22,679 nt of DNA, taken from Gammaproteobacteria bacterium. Its GTDB lineage: Bacteria; Pseudomonadota; Gammaproteobacteria; Steroidobacterales; Steroidobacteraceae. The stretch is from assembly GCA_027451085.1 (NCBI GenBank), contig DAIDKA010000060.1, positions 1 to 22,679 of the forward strand, read 5' to 3'. A program made the translations under genes and the position numbers. This document shows positions 15,324-22,679 of this stretch, one piece after another. How positions within the stretch are numbered: the first letter of the stretch is position 1; the number at the start of each line of letters is the position of its first letter. A model generated the notes under the pieces. That model saw only the letters and a list, made by a program, of their open reading frames with translations. It did not search any database and had not been told where the DNA came from.

Positions 15324-15752
15324 ATGTTCATCAATCCTCCCATGCGAGATATCGAGACCCTGCTGCGGCAGGTACGCACCATCGCCGTGGTGGGCCTGTC
15401 GGAGGACCCCAACAGGCCGAGCCACCGGGTGGCACGGCAGCTGCAGCAGCGGGGCTACCGCATCATTCCGGTCAGCCCGGCGGTGCGCGAAGTGCTGGGG
15501 GAGCGTTCCGTGCCCGATCTCGACCACCTGAACGAGGCGCTCTGTGACGGCCGGAAGGTGGACATCGTCGAGGTGTTCCGGCGCCCGGAGCACGTAGCGG
15601 CCATCGCCAATGACTGCATCCGGCTGAAGCTGCCGGCGCTGTGGCTGCAAGACGGCGTGATCGACGACGAGGCGGCGCAGCGCGCCCGCGACGCGGGCAT
15701 CTTCACCGTCATGGACCGCTGCATCCAGCGGGACCTGAACGCCCTGGGCTGA
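15324..15752 (+). CDS. CoA-binding domain protein (YccU-like)
   Basis: This 142-residue protein is a single CoA-binding Rossmann-type domain (COG1832). Family motifs are TIAVVGLSEDPNRPSHRVA (19-37), the GYRIIPVSP strand, VDIVEVFRRPEHV, LPALWLQDGVID, and the terminal FTVMDRCIQRDL with its conserved Cys. The start at 15324 has GGAG seven bases upstream. The frame is open far upstream, but that part is antisense to the reductase gene. The domain is related to the CoA-binding part of succinyl-CoA synthetase. The cellular role is not established. Confidence 0.88.
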   Translation: MFINPPMRDIETLLRQVRTIAVVGLSEDPNRPSHRVARQLQQRGYRIIPVSPAVREVLGERSVPDLDHLNEALCDGRKVDIVEVFRRPEHVAAIANDCIRLKLPALWLQDGVIDDEAAQRARDAGIFTVMDRCIQRDLNALG

Positions 15753-15805
15753 GGCGGGGTACCGGCGCGGGCCATCCCTGGCGCGCACGCACTCCAAGGG
15801 ACATT

Positions 15806-15834
15806 TTGCGGCCTGCTCCGGTGCTCTTTGTTAT
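15806..15834 (+). promoter_or_regulatory. Possible sigma-70 promoter of dapF
   Basis: TTGCGG (15806-15811), 17 bases and TGTTAT (15829-15834) form a modest -35/-10 pair in a locally AT-richer stretch. Transcription would begin about six bases before the dapF ATG. dapF shows no ribosome binding site, so a very short or absent leader would be consistent. This is based on pattern only. Confidence 0.3.
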
Positions 15835-15846
15835 TCTTGGATTCAG

Positions 15847-16677
15847 ATGCGCATCAATTTCACCAAGATGCACGGCGCGGGCAATGACTTCATCGTCTTC
15901 GACGCGCCGCGCGACGCCCCCCTTCCCGGTCCGGAACAGCTGCGCCGCCTGGCCAACCGCCACACGGGCATCGGCTTCGATCAGGCCATGGTGATCCGGC
16001 CTGCGCGCAAGCCCGGCACGGCAGTGCACTACCAGATCTTCAACGCCGACGGCCACGAGGTCGAGCAATGCGGCAACGGCGCGCGCTGCGTGGCCTCGCT
16101 GCTGTTCCGCCAGGGGCGCGTGCCGGCCGGTGACGTCCTCATGGACAGCCTGGGCGGGCTGGTGCGCGCCCGCGTCGAGCGCGCCGACTGGATTTCGGTC
16201 GAGATGGGCGTGCCTGACTTCGAGCCAGCCGCACTGCCCTTCGATGCGCCGGGACGGCAGGAGACCTACGCCCTGCACGCCGATGGCGACACCGTGCAGA
16301 TCGGTGCGGTGTCCATTGGCAACCCCCATGCGGTGCTGACCGTGGAGTCCGTGGACACCGCGCCGGTAAGCCGGCTGGGTCCGGTGATCGAAGCGCATCC
16401 GCGGTTTCCCCGCCACGTGAACGTCGGGTTCATGCAGGTCGTGGACCGCAAGGACATCCGCCTGCGCGTGTATGAACGCGGCGCAGGCGAGACCCTGGCC
16501 TGCGGCACCGGCGCCTGCGCCGCCGTGATCGTCGGCCGCAGCCAGGGGCTGTTGGAGCCGCAGGTGCGCGTGCACGTGCCCGGCGGTGAATTACGCGTAG
16601 ACTGGGCGGGACCCGGTGAGCCGGTGTGGCTCTCCGGGCCGGCGCAAGTCGCGTTTGAAGGCCACGTGGATCTTTAA
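15847..16677 (+). CDS. dapF: Diaminopimelate epimerase
   Basis: DapF converts LL-diaminopimelate to meso-diaminopimelate in the cytoplasm, the last step before meso-DAP enters peptidoglycan or is decarboxylated to lysine. The 276-residue length is normal. The start motif FTKMHGAGNDFIVFDA and the two catalytic cysteines are present: C75 in EQCGNGARC and C219 in ACGTGACA. Substrate-site motifs FNADG (65-69) and SIGNPHAVL are intact. No Shine-Dalgarno is visible before the ATG. It is followed after 15 bases by the DUF484 gene, beginning the conserved dapF-DUF484-xerC-hslVU order of gammaproteobacteria. Confidence 0.97.
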   Translation: MRINFTKMHGAGNDFIVFDAPRDAPLPGPEQLRRLANRHTGIGFDQAMVIRPARKPGTAVHYQIFNADGHEVEQCGNGARCVASLLFRQGRVPAGDVLMDSLGGLVRARVERADWISVEMGVPDFEPAALPFDAPGRQETYALHADGDTVQIGAVSIGNPHAVLTVESVDTAPVSRLGPVIEAHPRFPRHVNVGFMQVVDRKDIRLRVYERGAGETLACGTGACAAVIVGRSQGLLEPQVRVHVPGGELRVDWAGPGEPVWLSGPAQVAFEGHVDL

Positions 16678-16692
16678 AGGGGTCTCGTCAAC

Positions 16693-17388
16693 ATGAGCAC
16701 ACTGGAAGCCCGCGTGCCCGCGGCCCAGACGGCGGAAGAGTCCGTCGCCACCTACCTGGCGCAGCACCTCGAGTTCTTCGAGAACCACCCTGGCCTGCTG
16801 GGCAGGCTGAAGCTGCCGCACTCCCGTGGCGCCGCCATCTCCCTGGTCGAACGCCAGGTGGAGGTATTGCGCGAGCGATACACGGCCATGGAGCAGAAGC
16901 TCAATGACTTCGTCGCGGTGGCGCGCGCCAACGACGTCGTGGCCGGGAAGATGCACCACTTCACCCGCCGGCTGCTGCGCGCCAGCACGCGCGTGGAGGC
17001 GGTCGCGGCCCTGGAGAGCAGCCTGCGCGAGGACTTCGACACCCGCCATGCGGCCTTGCTGCTGATCGGGAACCAGCAGGACATCCCACCGCAGCGCTTC
17101 GTGCGGGTGGTCGATGCCGCCGATCCAGCGCTGAAGTCCTTCGAGTCCCTGTTCGCCAGCGGCAAGCCGCGGTGTGGCCAGGCCCGCGATTCGCAGCGGG
17201 ACTTCCTGTTCGGCGCCGAGGGGGCCAACCTGGGTTCCGTGGCGCTGCTGCCGCTGGGCAATCACGGATCACTGGGCCTGCTGGGGCTGGGCAGCCCGGA
17301 TCGCGACCACTTCCACCCGGGCATGGCGACCGAATTCCTGGCCCGCCTGGGCGAACTGTTCGCAGACAGCCTGGCTCGCAAACCCTAG
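16693..17388 (+). CDS. DUF484 (GAF-like) family protein
   Basis: This 231-residue protein matches DUF484: the N-terminal block VATYLAQHLEFFENHPGLLG (19-38), RGAAISLVERQVEVLRERY, a helical linker, and a C-terminal GAF-like domain with GANLGSVALLPLG and LGLLGLGSPDRDHFHPGMAT (201-220). The gene is typically found between dapF and xerC, as here. Its biochemical role is unknown. It is separated from xerC by 19 bases on the same strand. Confidence 0.92.
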   Translation: MSTLEARVPAAQTAEESVATYLAQHLEFFENHPGLLGRLKLPHSRGAAISLVERQVEVLRERYTAMEQKLNDFVAVARANDVVAGKMHHFTRRLLRASTRVEAVAALESSLREDFDTRHAALLLIGNQQDIPPQRFVRVVDAADPALKSFESLFASGKPRCGQARDSQRDFLFGAEGANLGSVALLPLGNHGSLGLLGLGSPDRDHFHPGMATEFLARLGELFADSLARKP

Positions 17389-17407
17389 CGGCGACGGTGC
17401 CTCCGCC

Positions 17408-18310
17408 ATGGATGAGGCGGCACTCGCCCAGCTGCAGGCATTCCACCGCTGGTTGACCCGCGAGCGCCGGCTGTCCGCCCATACGGACAGCAACTACATG
17501 CGCGATCTCGCTGCCCTGCGTGACTTCTGTGCGCGGCAGGGCATCACCACATGGGACGAACTCAGCCATCCGCAGGTACGCCTGTTTGCGGCCCGCAGTC
17601 ACGCGGGCGGGCTGGCGCCCCGCAGTATCCAGCGCCGCCTGTCGGCGGTGCGCAGCTTCCTCAACTTCCTCATCCGCGAAGGAGTGCTGAGGACCAACTG
17701 CGCCATCGATGTGCGCGCCCCGAAGGCGCAGCGCCGGCTGCCGGCGACGGTCGACGCGGACCAGATGGCGCGGCTGCTGGAAATCCCCGACGACGACGCC
17801 CTGAGCACGCGCGACCGGGCGATGATGGAGCTGTTCTACTCCTCCGGCCTGCGCCTGGCGGAACTGGTGGGCCTGAGCCTGCCTGACCTCGACCTCGCCG
17901 ACCGCACGGTTCGCGTGCGGGGCAAGGGCAGCAAGGAACGCGTGGTGCCGGTGGGACGCAAGGCCGTGGCAGCGCTGCGAGGCTGGCTGGCCGAGCGCGC
18001 CACCTTGCCCCGGGCGGAGCCTGACGCCCTGTTCGTAGGCGCAACCGGGCGGCGGTTGGGCGCCCGGGCGGTGCAGAAGCGCGTGGCGCTGTGGGCGCGG
18101 CGCCAGGGGCTGCCCATGCACCTGCACCCGCATCTGTTCCGGCACTCATTTGCCTCGCATCTGCTGGAATCCGGCGGGGAACTGCGCGCCGTACAGGAGC
18201 TTCTGGGCCATGCCAACATCTCCACCACCCAGATCTACACCCATCTTGATTTCCAGCACCTCGCCCGCACCTACGACGCTTCACACCCGCGAGCGCGACG
18301 CAAATCGTAG
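17408..18310 (+). CDS. xerC: Tyrosine recombinase XerC
   Basis: XerC, with XerD, resolves chromosome dimers at dif near the replication terminus under FtsK control. The 300-residue length is normal. The N-terminal SAM-like core-binding domain covers about 1-90 and the catalytic domain 105-295. All catalytic residues are visible: R149 (SGLRLAELVG), K173 (GKGSKER), H242 and R245 (HLFRH), H268 (LLGHANIS) and nucleophile Y277 (TTQIYTHL). The start at 17408 gives the family N-terminus. The frame is open upstream inside the DUF484 gene without similarity. Despite its family it is the housekeeping recombinase by context and should not be read as the integrase of the comM element. Confidence 0.96.
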   Translation: MDEAALAQLQAFHRWLTRERRLSAHTDSNYMRDLAALRDFCARQGITTWDELSHPQVRLFAARSHAGGLAPRSIQRRLSAVRSFLNFLIREGVLRTNCAIDVRAPKAQRRLPATVDADQMARLLEIPDDDALSTRDRAMMELFYSSGLRLAELVGLSLPDLDLADRTVRVRGKGSKERVVPVGRKAVAALRGWLAERATLPRAEPDALFVGATGRRLGARAVQKRVALWARRQGLPMHLHPHLFRHSFASHLLESGGELRAVQELLGHANISTTQIYTHLDFQHLARTYDASHPRARRKS

Positions 18311-18373
18311 ACGCGGGGAGGACCTCGCGATTGCCCCGCGCGGGTGTGAGGAACGCCCCGCTCCAGGAGACAC

Positions 18374-18916
18374 ATGAGCAACACCTTTGACCCCCACGGC
18401 ACCACCATAGTGGCCGTGCGCCGCAACGGCGCCGTGGCCATCGGCGGCGACGGCCAGGTGACCCTCGGCAACACCGTCATGAAGGGCAACGCGCGCAAGG
18501 TGCGCCGCCTGTACGACGACAAGGTGCTGGCCGGCTTTGCTGGCGGCACCGCGGACGCGTTCACGCTGTTCGAGCGCTTCGAAGGCAAGCTGGAAAAGTA
18601 CGGCAACCTCACCCGGGCCGCCATTGAACTGGCCAAGGACTGGCGCTCGGACCGCTACCTGCGCAAGCTCGAAGCGCTGCTGCTGGTGGGTGATCGCGAC
18701 AAGCTGTTCATCATTTCCGGCAACGGCGACGTCATCGAGCCTGAATACGACACCGCGGCCATCGGCTCCGGCGGCTCCTATGCGTTGGCGTCGGCGCGGG
18801 CGCTGCTGGAAAACACCGGACTCGATGCCCGCAGCATCGTCGAACGCTCGCTCGGCATCGCCGCGGACATCTGCATCTACACCAACCGCAACCTGCTCAT
18901 CGACGAATTGAAGTAA
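18374..18916 (+). CDS. hslV: HslV peptidase subunit of the HslUV protease
   Basis: HslV (ClpQ) is the proteasome beta-like peptidase that forms a dodecamer with HslU rings. The protein has 180 residues. The catalytic threonine normally follows Met1, but here TTIVAVRRNG begins at residue 10 after MSNTFDPHG. A nine-residue propeptide ending in Gly must therefore be removed to expose T10. The core motif AIGGDGQVTLGNTVMKGNARKVRRL is intact, as are AGFAGGTADAFTLFERFE and AIGSGGSYALASARAL. The start has AGGAG seven bases upstream. hslU follows after three bases, so the pair is coupled. Confidence 0.96.
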   Translation: MSNTFDPHGTTIVAVRRNGAVAIGGDGQVTLGNTVMKGNARKVRRLYDDKVLAGFAGGTADAFTLFERFEGKLEKYGNLTRAAIELAKDWRSDRYLRKLEALLLVGDRDKLFIISGNGDVIEPEYDTAAIGSGGSYALASARALLENTGLDARSIVERSLGIAADICIYTNRNLLIDELK

Positions 18917-18919
18917 GCC

Positions 18920-20305
18920 ATGCTGACACCCGACACCACCGACCCCTCCGTGCAGCAACCCGCGCCCCAGGCGCTGACTCCGCAAGAGATCGTCCGCGAG
19001 CTGGACAAGCACATCGTCGGCCAGGACGCCGCCAAGCGCGCGGTGGCCATCGCCCTGCGCAACCGCTGGCGCCGCATGCAGGTGCCCGAGCCGCTGCGGC
19101 ACGAGATCACGCCCAAGAACATCCTGATGATCGGACCCACCGGCGTTGGCAAGACCGAGATCGCGCGCCGCCTGGCGAAGCTCGCCAACGCGCCGTTCGT
19201 GAAAGTCGAGGCCACCAAGTTCACCGAGGTGGGCTACGTGGGCCGCGACGTCGAGTCCATCGTCAAGGAACTGGCGGACGCCGCCGTGAAGATGACCCGC
19301 GCGCAGGAACTCGCCCGTGTGCGCGAACAGGCCCTGGACGCCGCGGAAGAACGCGTGCTCGATGCGCTGCTGCCAAAGCCGCGGATGATGGGATTTTCCA
19401 CCGATGAGCCGCCGCAGCCGCGCGATGCCGAAACCCGGCAGAAATTCCGCAGGATGCTGCGCGAAGACGCGCTCGACGACCGCGAGATCGAGATCGAAGT
19501 GCGCACGCTGCCGGCGGGCGTCGAGATCATGGCCCCGCCGGGCATGGAGGAGATGCAGCAGCAGCTGCAGTCCATGTTCCAGAACCTGGGCGCGGGCAAG
19601 CACCACGCCCGCAAGGTCAAGGTGAAGGAAGCCCGCAGGCTGCTGGTGGAGGAAGAGGCTGCGAAGCTCCTGAACGAGGAGGAAATCAAGCTCAAGGCCG
19701 TCACCAACGCCGAGCAGAACGGCATCGTGTTCATCGACGAGATCGACAAGGTGACCCGCCGCGGCGAGACCATCGGCGCCGATGTGTCACGCGAGGGCGT
19801 GCAGCGTGACCTGCTGCCGCTGGTGGAGGGTTCCACGGTCTCGACCAGGTACGGGCCGGTGAAAACCGATCACGTGCTGTTCATCGCGTCCGGTGCATTC
19901 CAGATGTCCAAGCCCTCGGACCTGATCCCGGAGCTGCAGGGTCGCCTGCCCATCCGCGTCGAGCTGGACTCGCTGAAGGTCGAGGACTTCGTGCGCATCC
20001 TGACGGAGCCGGATGCTTCGCTGACGGCGCAATATCAGGCGCTGCTGGGCACGGAAGGGGTGTCGGTGACGTTCGCGCCGGATGGCGTGCGGCGGCTGGC
20101 CGAGATCGCGCACCATGTGAACGAGCGCACCGAGAACATCGGCGCGCGGCGCCTGCACACGGTGATGGAGCGGCTGCTGGAAAAGCTCTCCTACGAGGCA
20201 GGCTTCGGCGAGAACCGCGACAGCGTCACCGTGGATGCCGCCTATGTCGACGGCAACCTCGGCACGCTGGTCAAGGACGAGGACCTCAGTCGCTACATCC
20301 TGTAG
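18920..20305 (+). CDS. hslU: HslU ATPase subunit of the HslUV protease
   Basis: HslU (ClpY) is the AAA+ unfoldase that feeds proteins to HslV. The 461 residues include an N-terminal extension of about 17 relative to E. coli, before TPQEIVRELDKHIVGQ. Walker A is GPTGVGKT (72-79), and the EVGYVGRDVES pore-loop/GYVG motif is present. The I-domain spans roughly 110-250, with Met/Gln-rich PPGMEEMQQQLQSM. Walker B lies in GIVFIDEIDK, and the C-terminal tail EDLSRYIL inserts into HslV. It starts three bases after hslV stops. Confidence 0.97.
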   Translation: MLTPDTTDPSVQQPAPQALTPQEIVRELDKHIVGQDAAKRAVAIALRNRWRRMQVPEPLRHEITPKNILMIGPTGVGKTEIARRLAKLANAPFVKVEATKFTEVGYVGRDVESIVKELADAAVKMTRAQELARVREQALDAAEERVLDALLPKPRMMGFSTDEPPQPRDAETRQKFRRMLREDALDDREIEIEVRTLPAGVEIMAPPGMEEMQQQLQSMFQNLGAGKHHARKVKVKEARRLLVEEEAAKLLNEEEIKLKAVTNAEQNGIVFIDEIDKVTRRGETIGADVSREGVQRDLLPLVEGSTVSTRYGPVKTDHVLFIASGAFQMSKPSDLIPELQGRLPIRVELDSLKVEDFVRILTEPDASLTAQYQALLGTEGVSVTFAPDGVRRLAEIAHHVNERTENIGARRLHTVMERLLEKLSYEAGFGENRDSVTVDAAYVDGNLGTLVKDEDLSRYIL

Positions 20306-20446
20306 CTGCAGAGGCGAAGAGAGGCGGCCCGCAAGTGTCCGTTTGAGGGGCGTGCGCGCCGGGGATGGCGCGCTCCGAGCCACACGGATGTGGGTTCGGC
20401 GTCCCCGCAAACGGATTTTGCGGGATGCTCCTCGTCGCGCTTGCCG
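20306..20446. other. hslU/sodB convergent intergenic region with stem-loops
   Basis: This 141-base region lies between the convergent hslU and sodB stops. It holds three perfect stem-loops: GCGCGCC/GGCGCGC around GGGGAT (20354-20373), a short CACA/TGTG around CGGA (20383-20394), and CCCGCAAA/TTTGCGGG around CGGAT (20404-20424). The last two share the CGGA loop. None is followed by a clear T-run on either strand, so classical intrinsic terminators are not evident, but the hairpins may separate the converging transcripts. Confidence 0.45.
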
Positions 20447-21064
20447 TTACTTCGTGCCTTCGAACAGCGGCGCGTCCAGCCGCGCATTGGCAAAGTCCCA
20501 GTTGACCAGGTTCGACAGGAAGACTTCCAGGAACTTGGGGCGCAGGTTCTGATAGTCGAGATAGTAGGCGTGCTCCCACACGTCGACCGTCAGGACCGGC
20601 TTGTCACCCTTGGTGAAGGGGTTCTCACCGTTCGGCGTCTTGGTGACCTTGAGCTTGCCGTCGCTACCCAAGACCAACCATGCCCAGCCCGAACCGAACT
20701 GGGTGGCGCCGGCGGTCTTGAAGGCTTCCGCGAAAGCGTCGAACGAGCCGAAGTCCGCGTTGATCCTGTCAGCGATCTTGCCGGCAGGCGCGCCTCCGCC
20801 GTGCGGCTTCATCGAGTGCCAGAAGAAAGTATGGTTCCACACCTGGGCGGCGTTGTTGAACACGCCCGGGTTCTTGCCTTCCGACGCCTTGATGATGTCA
20901 ACCAGCGACTTGCCTTCGAATTCGCTGCCGGGCAGCGCCTTGTTCAGGTTGTCGACATAAGCCTTGTGATGCTTGCCGTGGTGGAAGCTGAAGGTGTTGG
21001 CCGACATGTGCGGCTCCAGGGCGGCGTAGTCGTACGGCAGGTCTGGGAGCGCGAACTTGGTCAT
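20447..21064 (-). CDS. sodB: Iron superoxide dismutase
   Basis: SodB converts superoxide to oxygen and hydrogen peroxide in the cytoplasm. The chosen start at 21064 has AGGAGA six bases upstream and gives the normal 205 residues, beginning MTKFALPDLPYDYAALEP. A start nine codons earlier would lack a site. Metal ligands are H28 (FHHGKHH), H78 (VWNHTFFW), D161 and H165 (DVWEHAYYLDY). The Gln in AAQVWNHTF and the surrounding FGSGWAWLV favour iron over manganese, as in E. coli SodB. Metal choice cannot be proved from sequence alone. It stands alone, convergent with hslU and divergent from the acyltransferase gene. Confidence 0.96.
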   Translation of the reverse strand: MTKFALPDLPYDYAALEPHMSANTFSFHHGKHHKAYVDNLNKALPGSEFEGKSLVDIIKASEGKNPGVFNNAAQVWNHTFFWHSMKPHGGGAPAGKIADRINADFGSFDAFAEAFKTAGATQFGSGWAWLVLGSDGKLKVTKTPNGENPFTKGDKPVLTVDVWEHAYYLDYQNLRPKFLEVFLSNLVNWDFANARLDAPLFEGTK

Positions 21065-21177
21065 GGGGGATCTCCTGTGCTGAGCGGGCATGATACCGCG
21101 CCGGAACGCCTCCGGGACCTGCCGGCCCCTGGGGTCGCAGGCACCAGGCCGCCGGGATGTCCTACAATGACAGTCAC

Positions 21178-22095
21178 ATGTCAGCCCCCTTGTATGCCAC
21201 CGGGCGCAACCCGCCTGCCGCCCGCCTGCCGCTGTGGCTGCGGCTGCTGTCCCGCCTGCCGCTGCCGCTGCTGTACGCCCTGACCGGCGGGCTGTCCTTC
21301 ATCGTCCACCGCGTGGCCGGTTACCGCACCAGGGTCGTGCGCGCCAACATCGCCCGCTGCTACCCGCAGCTGCCGGCAGCCGGGCGGCAACGCATGGCGG
21401 ACGACTACTACCGCAACCTCAGCCAGCTGGTGGCAGAACTCATCAAGTCGGCAACCATCACCCCCGAGGAGCTCGGGCGGCGGGTCATTTTCTCCAACCC
21501 CGCGGTGGTGACCGGTCTGCTGGACGGCGGCCAATCCGTCGTCATCGCCGCCGCGCATCACTGCAACTGGGAGTGGCTGCTGCTGGCCCTGTCCCTGCAG
21601 CTGCGGCAACCGCTGACGGGAGCCTACAAGCCGCTGCACGGCTCCTACGGTGAACGGCTCATGCGCACACTGCGTTCGCGCTTCGGCGGCCGGCTGGTGC
21701 CGGCCAAGGAGCTGCTGGCGGACATCCTCAAGGACCGCAGCACGCGCGCCATCGCCATGGTCGCCGACCAGGAGCCGGTGACCAGCGACTACAAGCACTG
21801 GACGACATTCCTGGGCACGCCCACGGCGTTCTACATGGGACCGGAGAAGATCGCGCAGGCGACGCGCTTCCCGGTGGTGTTCGCCGGCGTGCAGCGCCGC
21901 GGCCGCGGCCGCTACGAAGTGCGCTTCGAGCAGCTCGCCGCACCGCGCGAACGTTTCAGCCCCGGCACCATCACCGAACGCTACGCGCGTGCGGTGGAGG
22001 CGCTGGTCGCAGCCGCTCCCGCCAGCTGGACGTGGTCACACCGGCGCTGGAAACTCAGGCAGGACGCCCCACGGACAGCCGCAGGCACACCATGA
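21178..22095 (+). CDS. Lipid A biosynthesis (lauroyl-type) acyltransferase
   Basis: LpxL/HtrB-family enzymes add a secondary acyl chain to lipid A at the inner membrane. From 21178 the protein has 305 residues. A membrane-proximal hydrophobic N-terminus (LWLRLLSRLPLPLLYALTGG) is followed by the catalytic HX4E motif in AAHHCNWEW, then GAYKPLHGSYGERLMRTLRSR, AMVADQEP, and FLGTPTAFYMGPEKIA, all typical. An in-frame ATG at 21157 is an alternative start. Neither has a clear Shine-Dalgarno. A TACAAT box at 21163-21168 could be a -10 element giving a near-leaderless transcript at 21178, which is why I prefer it. LpxL and LpxM cannot be separated here. The cyclophilin gene starts one base after the stop. 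Confidence 0.9.
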   Translation: MSAPLYATGRNPPAARLPLWLRLLSRLPLPLLYALTGGLSFIVHRVAGYRTRVVRANIARCYPQLPAAGRQRMADDYYRNLSQLVAELIKSATITPEELGRRVIFSNPAVVTGLLDGGQSVVIAAAHHCNWEWLLLALSLQLRQPLTGAYKPLHGSYGERLMRTLRSRFGGRLVPAKELLADILKDRSTRAIAMVADQEPVTSDYKHWTTFLGTPTAFYMGPEKIAQATRFPVVFAGVQRRGRGRYEVRFEQLAAPRERFSPGTITERYARAVEALVAAAPASWTWSHRRWKLRQDAPRTAAGTP

Positions 22096-22096
22096 C

Positions 22097-22679
22097 ATGA
22101 AGACAATCATGCAATACCGGCTTCTCCCGCTGGCGCTGGCCGGCCTCGCGCTGCACACCGCCCGGGCCGCCGACACATCCGCACCCGGGACGGCGCTGGT
22201 GAAGCCCCGTACCACGGCCGAGGTGCTCAAGGACTCGAAGCCCTCGGACTGGCGACCGGTCGATCCGGAAAACACGCTGTACCTGGAGCTGCCGGCAGGC
22301 CGCGTGGTCATCGAGCTCGCGCCGCGCTTTGCGCCGCGCAACATCGCCAACATCAAGCTGCTGGCGCGCGGGCACTTCTACGACGGGCTCACCGTCGAGC
22401 GGGTGCAGGACGACTACGTGGCTCAATGGGGCTCGGATGCCAAGCCGCTGGGCAAGGCCGCCAGCCGGGTGCCCGCGGAATTCGTCACCAGCGGCCGGGA
22501 CCTGCTGGTGACACCACTCAAGGACCCCGACACCTATGCGCCGCTGACCGGTTTCACGGACGGCTTTCCCACGGGCCGCGACTCGACCACCGACCAGGCC
22601 TGGCTGACGCACTGCTATGGCATGGTGGGTGTGGCGCGCGACAACGAAACGGACAGCGGCAACGGCTCGGAGCTCTACG
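22097..22679 (+). CDS. Cyclophilin-type peptidyl-prolyl isomerase, 5' part
   Basis: The frame opens at ATG 22097, one base after the acyltransferase stop, and runs off the window end (194 codons seen). A signal peptide is likely at about 1-24 (MQYRLLPLALAGLALHTARA), so the enzyme should be periplasmic. The cyclophilin domain starts near residue 56: TLYLELPAGRVVIELAPRFA, then NIANIKLLARGHFYDGLTVE, RVQDDYVAQWGS and later YGMVGVARDNETDSGNGSEL, matching the family's substrate-site segments. Between them is a longer loop (about 118-172) than in small cyclophilins such as PpiA. The catalytic Arg is in VERVQ. Such enzymes speed proline isomerisation during folding of exported proteins. Confidence 0.85.
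   Translation, partial: MKTIMQYRLLPLALAGLALHTARAADTSAPGTALVKPRTTAEVLKDSKPSDWRPVDPENTLYLELPAGRVVIELAPRFAPRNIANIKLLARGHFYDGLTVERVQDDYVAQWGSDAKPLGKAASRVPAEFVTSGRDLLVTPLKDPDTYAPLTGFTDGFPTGRDSTTDQAWLTHCYGMVGVARDNETDSGNGSELY

Noticed and set aside
17408..18310. XerC-like recombinase as the integrase of a genomic island
   Set aside because: Gene order dapF-DUF484-xerC-hslVU and normal length identify it as the housekeeping XerC. No attachment-site repeats or cargo are nearby.
18312..18340. CGCGGGG/CCCCGCG inverted repeat between xerC and hslV as a terminator
   Set aside because: The loop is 15 bases, there is no T-run, and such G/C pairs arise easily at this composition. xerC and hslV may well be cotranscribed.
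18281..19606. Long open frame of 441 codons on the minus strand across hslV and hslU
   Set aside because: It is antisense to two clear conserved genes and its translation is His/Val/Gly-rich low-information sequence, as expected from high-GC codon bias. The same applies to the 394-codon frame opposite xerC (16961-18145).

Overview
The window looks like chromosome from a high-GC gammaproteobacterium, probably near Xanthomonadales, Nevskiales or Steroidobacterales. This placement rests on gene order (ubiK beside comM and amtB; dapF, DUF484, xerC, hslV, hslU) and on strongly GC-biased codons. I could not run a taxonomic search, so it is an inference.

Layout. Positions 1-409 are clearly AT-richer and hold the end of a mobile element. 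It has three spaced direct repeats, a TGT/ACA-type terminus, and the start of an inward-reading unrecognised gene. The element has cut comM after about 331 codons. ubiK lies upstream of comM on the same strand. Divergent from these is amtB, with a sigma-54 type promoter, a signal peptide and a strong terminator, but no glnK beside it. A small DUF4124 lipoprotein-like or periplasmic gene follows.

From 4270 to 12417, on the minus strand, is one tightly packed type IV pilus operon: fimU/fimT-like, pilV, pilW, pilX, pilY1 and a pilE-type pilin. Its PilY1 is unusual. The N-terminus is an L-type-lectin-like domain that appears to be split by five four-cysteine repeats, placed ahead of the usual PilY1 propeller. 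Just upstream, same strand, is an operon of a ferredoxin-reductase flavoprotein, an OmpR-type response regulator and a histidine kinase. The kinase has Asp where the N-box normally has its second Asn.

From 15324 to 20305, on the plus strand, come a CoA-binding protein, dapF (lysine and peptidoglycan), DUF484, xerC (chromosome dimer resolution), and the hslVU protease. A minus-strand iron superoxide dismutase follows. The window ends with a plus-strand lipid A acyltransferase and the first part of a periplasmic cyclophilin-type prolyl isomerase.

How they fit together: most genes are housekeeping. The accessory interest lies in the comM insertion, the modified PilY1 adhesin, and the two-component system beside the pilus operon. 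Both ComM and type IV pili take part in natural transformation in related bacteria, so the comM break could matter for DNA uptake in this strain. That last point is inference.
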